DNA of 64,000 bases, from the NCBI GenBank assembly GCA_020401865.1, contig JADCAS010000020.1, positions 1-64,000 on the forward strand. Direction: 5' to 3'. The notes under the pieces were generated by a model. It had not been told where the DNA came from. It did no database searches and was given only the letters and a program-made list of their open reading frames with translations. The translations under genes and the position numbers were made by a program. Below are positions 27,369 through 36,728 of the stretch, piece by piece. Every line of letters starts with the position of its first letter. Position 1 is the stretch's first letter. Source of the DNA: Phenylobacterium sp. (GTDB lineage Bacteria; Pseudomonadota; Alphaproteobacteria; Caulobacterales; Caulobacteraceae).

Positions 27369-27386
27369 GGAGCGTCAGGCGAATTC

Positions 27387-30095
27387 GTGAGGCGCAGCAG
27401 GCGCCCCTTCGCCGGAGGGTCAGTCCGGCCCGGTCTCATCGCCTTGAGCTTCGACGTCGCGCAGATACTTGCTCCCGCCACCGCCGGTCTGTTTCCCGGC
27501 GTCGCGGCCTCGCCTGACGGCGAAGGCGCGAACGCAGGTGACTTCGCCGCGGTGCTTGAGAGCCTTGCCGGCGGCCCTGAGGCTCAGGTTTCGGCGACCG
27601 CTGTCGCTCCCTCAGCGGGGGCGATACCTTCAGCGTTCTTCTCCCAGACGTCTGCAATGATGACCAGTCTTCCGGAGGCCGGGATCGCCGTCGGGGCTTC
27701 CACAGCCGGGGACGTCCTTGTTCCTGTCGCGACGCCCGCTGTGACCGTCGGCCCCTCTGATGGCGGCCTGGAGCGTAAAGCCGGAGATGTCGGCAAGGAC
27801 GATCCAGACCTTGCGCCGGCGGTCGATCCGTTCATCCGGGACGCTCTTTCCCCCATCTGGGCGCCTGTCGCCCCGCCGGTCCCGGCGGCGACGCCTGAAA
27901 CCCCTGTGGCCGCCTCCGGGCCAGCGGGCGCAGAGGCCGGCTCCCGGGCGCCCCAGCCTGCAGCCTTCGATCTCACCCAGGCCCTGGACACGGTGACGGG
28001 TCAGGTCTCTCCGGCGCCGGTCAACACTCCCGGAACCTCGCAGGCTGACCTCGTGTCCACCGGCTTGGCGGACACCCCGCCCGCCATGCCGTCGGCGCAG
28101 GATGGTGATCTGGCGCCGGCGGCCAACCTGGCAAAGCGTCCTGATGCCGCCCGCCAGGATCCGGTCGCCCTGTCGAACGAGTCCCAGCCCGCAGCCTTCG
28201 CCCTTGCCGAGGGCGTGGCCACTGTGACCCGTCAGAACATCCCGACCCCGGTCATCGCCCCCCGGACCCCGATGACCGAGGTCGCGCCCGCGATGCCGGC
28301 GGCGCAGGACGATGATCTGGCCCCTGCGGCCAACCTGGCAAAGGGCCCTGAAACCGCCCGCCAGGGTCCGGTCGCCTTGTCCAGCGAGCCGCAGCCCGCA
28401 GCCTCCGCCCTGCCCGAGGGCGTCGACGCGGTGATCCGTCAGGTCCACCCGACGCCAGTCAACACGGCCCGGGCTCCACAGGCCGATATCCCACCCGCCA
28501 TGCCGGCGGCGCCGGACAGTGATCTCGCCCCGGCGGTCAACCCGGTCCAGCGTCCCGACGCCGCCCGCCAGGGTCCGGTTGTCGCGTCCAGCGAGCCCCA
28601 GCCTGTAGCCGTCGCCGTCGCCGTCGCCGAGGGCGTCGATGCCGTGACCCGTCCGGTCACCCCGACACCGGTCAATACTCTCCAGACCGCGCGGACCGAC
28701 GCCCTGCCCGCCGCCCCAGCCGCCATTGCTGAAGACGTCCCGCCCGCTACGCCGGCGGCGCCGGACGTTGATCTCGCCCCGGCGGTCAACCTGCCCCAGC
28801 GTCCCGACGCCGCCCGCCAGGGTCCGGTCGCCGCGTCCAGCGAGCCCCAGCCTGCAGCCGTCGCCGTCGCCGAGGGCGTCGATGCCGTGACCCGTCCGGT
28901 CACCCCGACACCGGTCAATACTCTCCAGACCACGCGGACCAACGCCCTGCCCGCCGCCCCAGCCGCCATTGCTGAAGACGTCCCGCCCGCCACGCCGGCG
29001 GCGCCGGACGTTGATCTCGCCCCGGCGGGCAACCTGCCCCAGCGTCCCGACGCCGCCCGCCAGGGTCCGGTCGCCGCGTCCAGCGAGCCCCAGCCTGCAG
29101 CCGTCGCCGTCGCCGAGGGCGTCGATGGCGTGATCCGTCCGGTCACCCCGACACCGGTCAATACTCTCCAGACCGCGCGGACCGACGCCCTGCCCGCCGC
29201 CCCGGTCGCCATTGCTGAAGACATCCCACCCGCCACGCCGGCGGCGCCGGACGTTGATCTCGCCCCGGCGGCCAACCCGGTCCAGCGTCCCGAACTCGCC
29301 AGTCAGGCGCTTCTCGCCGCAGGTGCGCCAGCGGAGATCCGCCCGGCCGAACCGCGCCGCCTCGCCGCCTCTGGGCCCACAGGCCGGGAACCGAACCGTG
29401 CGGGCGTTGAGCCGGAAGGCGCCGGCATCCTGGGCGAGGACGTTAGCGCTCCCCCGGTGACGACCGCCTCCCTGCCGGCCACGCCAACCGCCGAGCGGCC
29501 CGGGACATCGCCCGGCATGCCACGTCCGGTGGAGGTTATCGCCGAAGAGGGGTCGGAAACTCTGAAGGCCGCCGATACCCAGGCCCCGCTTGCACCCGCT
29601 GCGCTGGCGTCGGCCAGCGCCGAGACTATGGAGGCGCCGGCGTCGCCCGCCCGTGCGACCCCGGAAACCATCGCGGCCCTCAGCGCCCAGATGGCCCGCC
29701 GTCTCGACGACGGGACCACGCGATTCAACCTCGAACTCAATCCGGATGATCTTGGTCGGGTGGATGTCCGACTGGAGATCGACGCGTCAGGCGGCATCCG
29801 CGCGGCCTTCACCTTCGAGCGCCCCCAGTCGGCCGTCGAACTCGGACGCCGTGCCGATGAACTGCAGAAGAGCCTGGAGAGCGCCGGCTTCAACCTGACT
29901 GGCGGCCTCTCCTTCGACGTGGCGGGCGACCGCTCCCATGGCCGGAACCCGAGCTGGGCCGACGCCAGGGACGACCGGCCGCACAGCCCTGTCACTCCCG
30001 AACCCGACCTTGCCCGCGAGGGTGCGACCCAAATCGCCGACGCCCTGAGCGGACGCCGGCCCTCATCCCGCTCCGGCGTTGACATCAGGATCTGA
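27387..30095 (+). CDS. fliK: Flagellar hook-length control protein FliK with repeat-expanded ruler
   Basis: The 902-residue protein sets hook length and switches export specificity. The C-terminal domain (about residues 765-860) shows RRLDDGTTRFNLELNPDDLG and RVDVRLEIDASGGIRAAF, the Flg_hook region. The rest is Pro/Ala-rich and disordered. Six related blocks of 69-81 residues lie at about residues 203-640; blocks 4 to 6 are nearly identical with a 243-bp period. It is much longer than typical FliK (about 400-600 residues). The GTG at 27387 lies a few bases from the predicted transcript start, so a later start (for example TTG 27444) is possible. flgD follows after 4 bp. Confidence 0.88.
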   Translation: MRRSRRPFAGGSVRPGLIALSFDVAQILAPATAGLFPGVAASPDGEGANAGDFAAVLESLAGGPEAQVSATAVAPSAGAIPSAFFSQTSAMMTSLPEAGIAVGASTAGDVLVPVATPAVTVGPSDGGLERKAGDVGKDDPDLAPAVDPFIRDALSPIWAPVAPPVPAATPETPVAASGPAGAEAGSRAPQPAAFDLTQALDTVTGQVSPAPVNTPGTSQADLVSTGLADTPPAMPSAQDGDLAPAANLAKRPDAARQDPVALSNESQPAAFALAEGVATVTRQNIPTPVIAPRTPMTEVAPAMPAAQDDDLAPAANLAKGPETARQGPVALSSEPQPAASALPEGVDAVIRQVHPTPVNTARAPQADIPPAMPAAPDSDLAPAVNPVQRPDAARQGPVVASSEPQPVAVAVAVAEGVDAVTRPVTPTPVNTLQTARTDALPAAPAAIAEDVPPATPAAPDVDLAPAVNLPQRPDAARQGPVAASSEPQPAAVAVAEGVDAVTRPVTPTPVNTLQTTRTNALPAAPAAIAEDVPPATPAAPDVDLAPAGNLPQRPDAARQGPVAASSEPQPAAVAVAEGVDGVIRPVTPTPVNTLQTARTDALPAAPVAIAEDIPPATPAAPDVDLAPAANPVQRPELASQALLAAGAPAEIRPAEPRRLAASGPTGREPNRAGVEPEGAGILGEDVSAPPVTTASLPATPTAERPGTSPGMPRPVEVIAEEGSETLKAADTQAPLAPAALASASAETMEAPASPARATPETIAALSAQMARRLDDGTTRFNLELNPDDLGRVDVRLEIDASGGIRAAFTFERPQSAVELGRRADELQKSLESAGFNLTGGLSFDVAGDRSHGRNPSWADARDDRPHSPVTPEPDLAREGATQIADALSGRRPSSRSGVDIRI
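27993..29310 (+). repeat. Tandem coding repeats in fliK
   Basis: Six in-frame units begin at 27993, 28224, 28431, 28644, 28887 and 29130. Units 1-3 are 231, 207 and 213 bp and diverged, units 4 and 5 are 243 bp and almost identical, and unit 6 is partial and degrades near 29310. Each unit carries the pattern TPTPVNT, PAAPDVDLAPA, QRPDAARQGPV, SSEPQP, AEGVDAV. The graded divergence shows recent expansion of the 243-bp form. Confidence 0.9.
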
Positions 30096-30099
30096 AGCC

Positions 30100-30768
30100 A
30101 TGACGGTGACTTCCACGACCGCAGCACCCGCTGCAACACAGGACATCAGCATCCTGGGCAAGGACCAGCTGGCGACCAGCTACGACACCTTCATGAAGCT
30201 GCTCTCCGCCCAGATCAAGAACCAGGACCCTCTGGCGCCGATGGATGGGAACCAGTTCACCCAGCAGCTCGTCCAGATGACCGGAGTGCAGCAGCAGCTT
30301 TACTCCAACGACCTGCTCAAGCAGCTGGTGACCAACAGCGGAACGGGCATGTCCGACGCGGTCTCGGTGATTGGCCGTGAGATCACCGCCGCCTCCGACA
30401 AGGCCATCGTGACGGCGGGCGAGGCAAAGTGGAACTACAACCTCGCTAAGGACGCCGCCTCCGTGAAGATCGAAGTCCTGGACTCCCAGGGCAGGCTCGT
30501 CGCCGTTTCCACGCCCACCAATGTCCAGGCGGGCGATCGGACCTTCACCTGGGACGGAACGGACCTAAACGGCGTCAAGCGCGCTAATGGCGGTGAGTAC
30601 CGCCTCAAAATCACGCCCCTCGATGGCTCTGGCGCCACCGTCGTTTCAAAGGTCTTCCAGCGGGGGGTCGTCACCGCCGTCGAGCAGGTGGACGGACAGC
30701 CCGTTCTTTCCATCGGCGGCGCCAAGGTTCCCTGGTCCGTTGTCACTTCCGTCCGGCAGCCTGCCTAG
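30100..30768 (+). CDS. flgD: Flagellar hook assembly protein FlgD (hook cap)
   Basis: The 222-residue protein forms the cap under which hook subunits polymerise. The conserved N-terminal region reads YDTFMKLLSAQIKNQDPLAP and MDGNQFTQQLVQMTGVQQQL. The C-terminal half has a FlgD Ig-like and Tudor-like pair, with FTWDGTDLNGVKRANGGEYR as the hallmark. The start 30100 lies four bases after the fliK stop; an in-frame upstream start is not needed. flgE follows, so fliK-flgD-flgE form one hook operon. Confidence 0.94.
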   Translation: MTVTSTTAAPAATQDISILGKDQLATSYDTFMKLLSAQIKNQDPLAPMDGNQFTQQLVQMTGVQQQLYSNDLLKQLVTNSGTGMSDAVSVIGREITAASDKAIVTAGEAKWNYNLAKDAASVKIEVLDSQGRLVAVSTPTNVQAGDRTFTWDGTDLNGVKRANGGEYRLKITPLDGSGATVVSKVFQRGVVTAVEQVDGQPVLSIGGAKVPWSVVTSVRQPA

Positions 30769-30809
30769 ACCGCCGTCTTCAGAACTCAAACCTCAGGAAA
30801 GCAGACACC

Positions 30810-32198
30810 ATGAGCATCACCAGCGCCCTCTACGCCGGCGCCTCCGGGCTGATCGCCAACTCGGCCTCCATGGCGGCGATCTCAGACAACATCGCCAACA
30901 CCAACACCACCGCCTACAAGCGCAACCAGGTCAACTTCTCCAGCCTGGTGACCGCCCAGTTGGTGGAGGGCCGCTACGGGGCCAGCGGTGTGGGGGCGGT
31001 CACCCGTCAGTTCGTCACCAGCCAGGGACTGATCCAGGCCGCCGCCTCCCCGACGGACATCGCCATCGGCGGCGCCGGCTTCTTCGTGGTCACCGACAGG
31101 GCGGCCCCCATCACGAACCAGGATCCGCGTTTTTATACGCGGTCCGGATCCTTCAACGTCGATGCCGACGGTTTCCTGGTGAATGACGGCGGCTACTACC
31201 TGCAGGGATGGCTCGCGGACCCGAACGGGAACATCACGCCCGACCCGTCCGACCTGAACCAGATGCAGTCCATCAACGTCAAGAATGTGAGCGCCCAGGT
31301 CGTCCAGACCACCGAGGTCATCGTCAACGCCAACCTCGACAAGCGCGGTGTGAGCGGATCTTTGCCCTCCGGCCCCTACAGCGCTGCTACGACCGCCTCG
31401 ATGTCGGACTACGCCAATGACCCCACGACAGGCACCCGGCCGGACTTCAGCTTCCAGATGAATGTCATCGACTCCAGCGGGGGCACCCGCCGGATCGCCA
31501 TGTCCTTCCTGCAGGACGACGCGAACCCGAACTCCTGGTACGCGGAAATTCACTCCGTGCCCGCCACCGAAATCGCCGGCTCCGTCCGGCCCGGACAGAT
31601 CCGGGCCGGATTGATCAATTTCAATCCCGACGGCACCTTCAACCAGGCGACCTCCACCCTGTTCGGTCCGCCGAACTCGCCCCCCAACTTCACGATCGGG
31701 GCCTCCAGCGCCCCCGCCGGCATCCGCTATGCTGCAGGCTTGGGCATCGATGGCTCGGACGTCGATCTGAACCTGACCAACCTGACCCAGTTCGCCAGCC
31801 TCACTACGGTGAACTCCCTCAACCCCAACGGTTCGACTGTGGGCGCAGTCGTGAAGACCGAAGTCGCCGAGGACGGTAAGGTCTCTGTCATCTTCGGCAA
31901 CGGCCAGATCCGACTGCTGGGCCAGATCGGGATCGCCACCTTCCCCAACCCCGATGGCCTCGATGCGGTCACCGGGAACGCCTACGTTGAAACGTCAAGG
32001 TCCGGTGAGTATTCGGTGAAACAGCCCAAACTGGGCGGCGCGGGGTCGGTTGAATCCTACGCACTGGAGGCGTCCAATGTGGACCTCGCCACAGAGTTCA
32101 CCAACCTCATCGTCACCCAAAGAGCTTACTCCGCCTCCTCGAAAGTCATTACAACATCAGATCAGATGCTGGATGAACTGATCAATATTAAGCGATAA
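30810..32198 (+). CDS. flgE: Flagellar hook protein FlgE
   Basis: The 462-residue protein is the hook subunit. It starts with SALYAGASGLIANSASMAAI and SDNIANTNTTAYKRN, the rod/hook N-terminal signature, has PTDIAIGGAGFFVVTD, and ends with EASNVDLATEFTNLIVTQRA and SASSKVITTSDQMLDELINI, the C-terminal helix. Length and domain order are normal for alphaproteobacterial hooks. It ends the hook operon; sciP follows after 166 bp under a separate promoter. Confidence 0.94.
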   Translation: MSITSALYAGASGLIANSASMAAISDNIANTNTTAYKRNQVNFSSLVTAQLVEGRYGASGVGAVTRQFVTSQGLIQAAASPTDIAIGGAGFFVVTDRAAPITNQDPRFYTRSGSFNVDADGFLVNDGGYYLQGWLADPNGNITPDPSDLNQMQSINVKNVSAQVVQTTEVIVNANLDKRGVSGSLPSGPYSAATTASMSDYANDPTTGTRPDFSFQMNVIDSSGGTRRIAMSFLQDDANPNSWYAEIHSVPATEIAGSVRPGQIRAGLINFNPDGTFNQATSTLFGPPNSPPNFTIGASSAPAGIRYAAGLGIDGSDVDLNLTNLTQFASLTTVNSLNPNGSTVGAVVKTEVAEDGKVSVIFGNGQIRLLGQIGIATFPNPDGLDAVTGNAYVETSRSGEYSVKQPKLGGAGSVESYALEASNVDLATEFTNLIVTQRAYSASSKVITTSDQMLDELINIKR

Positions 32199-32207
32199 AT
32201 CTTGATG

Positions 32208-32232
32208 TTAACGCGGTTTAACGCCGTATGAT
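32208..32232 (+). promoter_or_regulatory. CtrA-box-like promoter element upstream of sciP
   Basis: The two half-sites TTAA at 32208-32211 and 32218-32221 (TTAACGCGGTTTAA) are separated by six bases; the usual CtrA box is TTAA-N7-TTAA. A -10-like TATGAT follows at 32227-32232, so the box sits over the -35 position as in CtrA-activated promoters. In Caulobacter, sciP is CtrA-dependent. The six-base spacing is unusual and the assignment needs testing. Confidence 0.45.
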
Positions 32233-32364
32233 GTCTTGACTGTTTCGCTTTAATACATGGGGGAAGCTGTGATTAGCGCTTTGTTTACTACGATTTTTCA
32301 CCCGGCGTTATGCCATACCCGCCAAACTGGTCCAAAGACCTGATGGTGGGAAGGGCGTAAAGCC

Positions 32365-32658
32365 ATGTATCAGCAACAACAGTCGCAGCTGCGGACCAAC
32401 AGCCGGGGGGAGGCCTATGTCATCGGCCCCACCGGCGCCCAGCTGACGATCCGCGACCTGCCGCCCCCGGACACCGGGCGCTGGGTGATCCGGCGCAAGG
32501 CCGAGGTGGTGGCCGCCGTCCGCGGCGGCCTGCTCAGCCTTGAGCAGGCCTGTGAACGGTATTCCCTGACGCAGGAGGAGTTCCAGGCCTGGCAGAAGTC
32601 CATCGAGAAGCACGGCATGGCCGGCCTGCGGACCACGCGCCTGCAGCAGTACCGCTGA
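32365..32658 (+). CDS. sciP: CtrA inhibitor SciP (DUF1153)
   Basis: The 97-residue protein matches SciP, the small helix-turn-helix protein that binds CtrA and promoter DNA and restrains CtrA-activated genes in early cell-cycle stages of Caulobacter. Conserved parts are YVIGPTGAQLTIRDLPPPDT, GRWVIRRKAEVVAAVRGGLL and EQACERYSLTQEEFQAWQKS, the last being the HTH. The length is that of the family. It sits directly behind the hook operon, the same synteny as in Caulobacter crescentus. A strong hairpin terminator follows at 32685. Confidence 0.93.
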   Translation: MYQQQQSQLRTNSRGEAYVIGPTGAQLTIRDLPPPDTGRWVIRRKAEVVAAVRGGLLSLEQACERYSLTQEEFQAWQKSIEKHGMAGLRTTRLQQYR

Positions 32659-32684
32659 GTTTCCGCCCCTCAGGGGCGACCGAG

Positions 32685-32720
32685 CGGCCGCATCCCCACC
32701 CCCGGGATGCGGCCGTTTCG
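32685..32720 (+). terminator. Rho-independent terminator after sciP
   Basis: A 12-bp perfect stem, CGGCCGCATCCC (32685-32696) with GGGATGCGGCCG (32704-32715), has a seven-base C-rich loop. It is followed by TTTCGCGTTTC, a weak U-tract. A smaller hairpin (CGCCCC/GGGGCG, 32664-32678) lies between the sciP stop and this terminator. The convergent RusA-like gene ends at 32754, so the structure may serve both strands. Confidence 0.75.
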
Positions 32721-32753
32721 CGTTTCAGGGCTCCACCTTCAGGCCGCCCCTTC

Positions 32754-33137
32754 TCAGGCAGCCCTGTCCGGCCCCTCGCCCAGCCGCTGCACCCGGATCG
32801 AGATCCGCTCGCGCTCGCCGGCCCTGCGCTCCACCAGCAGGCGCGCCACCTGGGCGTCATCGTGGAAGACATAGCCCTTGATGGCGTCCAGCAGGGCCTT
32901 GGCCAGGTTGTCCAGGTCCATCCAGGGCGGATCGCCGACATAGTCCATGACGATCTCGACCGAGAACTCGCCCCAGGCCGGCCGGCCGCCGCGCCAGGCC
33001 TTGCGGAAGAACTCATAGATCAGGGGCTTGTAGTACCGCGTCTGGGTGGTCAGGCCGTCGACCACCACCTCGACGGCGCCCGCGTGCTCCCGGGCGCGCA
33101 CCTTGCCGTGATGGGTCCAGCCCCCGTCCATGGCCAT
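32754..33137 (-). CDS. RusA-like Holliday junction resolvase family protein
   Basis: The 127-residue protein has the RusA signature: PPWMDLDNLAKALLDAIKGY followed by VFHDDAQVARL. In RusA these Asp residues bind the catalytic metal, and the length (about 120) matches. RusA resolves Holliday junctions by nicking at specific dinucleotides. Such genes usually come with lambdoid prophages, but no phage genes are near; it stands alone between sciP and fumC. ATG codons at 33137 and 33131 are both possible starts. Confidence 0.75.
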   Translation of the reverse strand: MAMDGGWTHHGKVRAREHAGAVEVVVDGLTTQTRYYKPLIYEFFRKAWRGGRPAWGEFSVEIVMDYVGDPPWMDLDNLAKALLDAIKGYVFHDDAQVARLLVERRAGERERISIRVQRLGEGPDRAA

Positions 33138-33155
33138 CCTCCGGCGGCGGCCGCC

Positions 33156-33183
33156 TTGCAGTCTGGCCCGTCTCCGCTAAACC
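33156..33183 (+). promoter_or_regulatory. Possible housekeeping promoter for fumC
   Basis: TTGCAG at 33156-33161 and GCTAAACC at 33176-33183 resemble the Caulobacter housekeeping promoter pattern (TTGACG then GCTANAWC). The spacing is 14 bases from the end of TTGCAG to the GCTA. The predicted start is about 20 bp before the fumC ATG at 33211. Confidence 0.4.
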
Positions 33184-33210
33184 GGGCGCACATTCGACCG
33201 GAGGCCCGCC

Positions 33211-34602
<1,392 letters not shown>

Positions 34603-34615
34603 GGCGCCTCAGTAG

Positions 34616-34738
34616 GCCCCCTCCGTCGCGCTGCGCGCGCCACCTCCCCCTTGGGGGAGGAGTTAGAGAGCGCTTAATTGCTCCCCCAAGGGGGAGCTCC
34701 CGGCGAAGCCGGGTGACGGGGTCAAAGGCGGCTCAGCC
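34616..34738 (+). repeat. Dispersed palindromic repeat, full copy (copy D)
   Basis: The unit runs from GGCCCCCTCCGTCGCGCTGC to GGGGTCAAAGGCGGCTCAGC. The central hairpins are CTCCCCCTTGGGGGAG and CTCCCCCAAGGGGGAG, separated by an A+T-richer spacer. It lies between the convergent fumC and polyprenyl synthase genes, like copies B, E and F. The hairpin arms have compensating base changes relative to the other copies. Confidence 0.85.
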
Positions 34739-34750
34739 GCGCCCGGGCGC

Positions 34751-35773
34751 CTACATCCGCCGCCAGACGGCGAAGTCGGCCAGCTCGATCATCGCCGCCT
34801 TCCATCCGTCGGCGCCATCGAAGCCGGCCAGGGCGGCCTTGGCGTCGGCGGCGTAGTCCTCGGCCAGGGCCAGGGTCGTCTCAAGGGCGCCGCACCCAGC
34901 CACCAGCAGGCGGGCGCGCTCGAAGTCGGCCTCGGTCTGTTCGCGACGGTCGATGGTGCGGTCCCAGAAAGCCTTCTCGGCCGGGCCGGTGCGGGAGATG
35001 GCCAGCAGCAGGGGCAGGGTCGCCTTGCCCTCCCGGAAGTCATCGCCGGGGTTCTTCCCCAGGGTCTCGCTGGCGCCGGAATAATCCAGAGCATCGTCCA
35101 CGAGCTGGAAGGCCAGACCCAGATTGCGTCCGAACCGGCGCAGGCTGGCGCAGACCGGCGCGGGCGCCCCAGCGGAAACGGCTCCCGCCTCCGAGGCCGC
35201 GGCGAACAGCTCGGCGGTCTTGGCGCCGATGATCTCCAGATAGGTCTCCTGAGGCAGGTCCAGGTCGTGGGCGCGGGTCAGCTGCAGGACCTCACCCTCG
35301 GCGATCACCCGGCTCGCCCGGGCCAGGATCTCCAGGGCCGGCATGGACCCGGCCTCGACCATCAGCTCGAAGGAACGGGCGAAGAGGAAGTCGCCCACCA
35401 GCACGCTGGCCGGGGCGCCCCAGATCAGGTGGGCCGCCACCTTGCCGCGGCGCAGCTCGGAGGAGTCGATGACGTCGTCGTGCAGCAGGGTGGCCGTATG
35501 GATGAACTCCACCGCCGCCGCCAGGTTCAGGCAGGCGTCGTCCTTCGCCCCCGCCAGGCGAGCCGCGGCGATGGTCAGGAGGGGACGCAGGCGCTTGGCC
35601 GACCCGCCGATCAGGTGCTCGGCCAGGGCCGGGATCACCGATACCGGGCTCTGCATGCGGTTGCGGATCAGGGCGTCCACGCCGTCCATGTCCCGCCGGG
35701 CGAGGCGGGTGAGCTCCGCAATGGAGGGTGCGCTGCGGGCGACCGGTTCGGCGGCTTGCGTTGCGGACGACAT
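34751..35773 (-). CDS. Polyprenyl (octaprenyl/decaprenyl) diphosphate synthase
   Basis: The 340-residue enzyme builds the long isoprenoid tail of ubiquinone. It has both Asp-rich motifs of trans-prenyltransferases: LHDDVIDSS (first) and LVDDALDY (second). The region GGSAKRLRPLLTIAAARLAG binds substrate diphosphate. Start 35773 is chosen because the protein begins MSSATQAAEP there; the upstream in-frame extension is Arg/Cys-rich and unlikely. It is the IspB-type family, and product length cannot be read from sequence. It diverges from the TrmN6-like gene. Confidence 0.88.
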   Translation of the reverse strand: MSSATQAAEPVARSAPSIAELTRLARRDMDGVDALIRNRMQSPVSVIPALAEHLIGGSAKRLRPLLTIAAARLAGAKDDACLNLAAAVEFIHTATLLHDDVIDSSELRRGKVAAHLIWGAPASVLVGDFLFARSFELMVEAGSMPALEILARASRVIAEGEVLQLTRAHDLDLPQETYLEIIGAKTAELFAAASEAGAVSAGAPAPVCASLRRFGRNLGLAFQLVDDALDYSGASETLGKNPGDDFREGKATLPLLLAISRTGPAEKAFWDRTIDRREQTEADFERARLLVAGCGALETTLALAEDYAADAKAALAGFDGADGWKAAMIELADFAVWRRM

Positions 35774-35838
35774 GCCGAACGCGATAAGGCAGGCGCCTCG
35801 CCGGCACAATGCCCAACCGGGGTTTTTGGCGCAAACGC

Positions 35839-36582
35839 ATGACGGACCCAAGCCAGTCGGACGCAATCCTTGGAGGCCGGGTCCGGCTTCTCCAGTCCGC
35901 CCGCGGCTATCGGGCGGGCATGGACGCGGCCCTTCTCGCAGCCGCCTGCGACGCCCGGCCGGGCGAGCGGGTGCTCGACCTGGGCTGCGGTCCGGGCGCC
36001 GTCATGCTGGCGGCGGCGGTCCGGCGGCCGGGCGCGCACTTCACCGGGATCGAGGCCGACCCTGAGGCCCTCGCCCTCGCCCGCGCCAACATCGACCTGA
36101 ATGCCCTGGCGGACCGGGTGGAGGCCCTGGCCGGCGACGTAGCCCTGCCGTTTTCCCGCCTCGGCGCGCCGCGCTTCGACGCCGCCCTCTGCAACCCGCC
36201 GTTCTTCGACGACGCCGGCGCCCTGCGCGGCCCGGCGCCGGAGAAGACCCGGGCCTGGATGGCCACCGGGGGCCTCGCCGCCTGGACGGGATACCTTCTG
36301 AAGGCTGTGCGCGACGGCGGGACACTCACCGTGATTCACCGGGCCGACCGGTTGGGCGACCTCCTGGGCCTGCTGGCGCCCAAGGCCGGCTCCATCCGCA
36401 TCCGGCCGGTCCAGCCCCGCGCCGCCGCCCCCGCCAGCCGGGTCATCGTCCGGGCCATCCGGGGCGGTCGCGCGCCCCTCGTCCTCCTGCCGCCCCTGGT
36501 CCTGCACCCCGACGGCGAGGGCCAGCACACGCCGCAGGCCGAGGCCATCCTGCGCGACGCCAGGCCCTTGGACTGGGGTTAG
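35839..36582 (+). CDS. TrmN6-like tRNA (adenine-N6) methyltransferase
   Basis: The 247-residue protein is an SAM-dependent N6-adenine methyltransferase. It has motif I VLDLGCGPGAVMLAAAVRRP, the second-strand acidic IEADPEALALAR, and the catalytic NPPF of CNPPFFDDAGALRG. The opening segment LGGRVRLLQSARGYRAGMDA, ending in LLAAA, is typical of the TrmN6/YfiC group, which methylates A37 of tRNA-Val or 23S RNA targets. An in-frame ATG at 35809 is an alternative start. It is divergent from the prenyl synthase gene and convergent with the LysR gene. Confidence 0.82.
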   Translation: MTDPSQSDAILGGRVRLLQSARGYRAGMDAALLAAACDARPGERVLDLGCGPGAVMLAAAVRRPGAHFTGIEADPEALALARANIDLNALADRVEALAGDVALPFSRLGAPRFDAALCNPPFFDDAGALRGPAPEKTRAWMATGGLAAWTGYLLKAVRDGGTLTVIHRADRLGDLLGLLAPKAGSIRIRPVQPRAAAPASRVIVRAIRGGRAPLVLLPPLVLHPDGEGQHTPQAEAILRDARPLDWG

Positions 36583-36605
36583 ATCGTGCGCCAACGGCGC
36601 CCCCG

Positions 36606-36728
36606 TTGACCCCCTCCGGCCCGCTTCGCGGTCCACCTCCCCCTGATGGGGAGGAATAACAGCGCTCAAGTTGTTCCCCGAGGGGGAGCTTCCGGCGAAG
36701 CCGGCTGAGGGGGGCAACGGCGGCTCAG
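36606..36728 (+). repeat. Dispersed palindromic repeat, full copy (copy E)
   Basis: The unit runs from TTGACCCCCTCCGGCCCGCT to GGGGCAACGGCGGCTCAG. The first hairpin is CCTCCCCCTGATGGGGAGG; the second arm (TTCCCCGAGGGGGAG) has one change. Its right end reaches the stop codon of the lysR gene at 36725. It lies between convergent genes. The CTGATGG core here is the reverse of the CCATCAGG seen at the truncated copy A. Confidence 0.85.

Noticed and set aside
27993..29310. CRISPR-like array in the fliK repeats
   Set aside because: The units are 200-243 bp, in frame and coding, without spacers.
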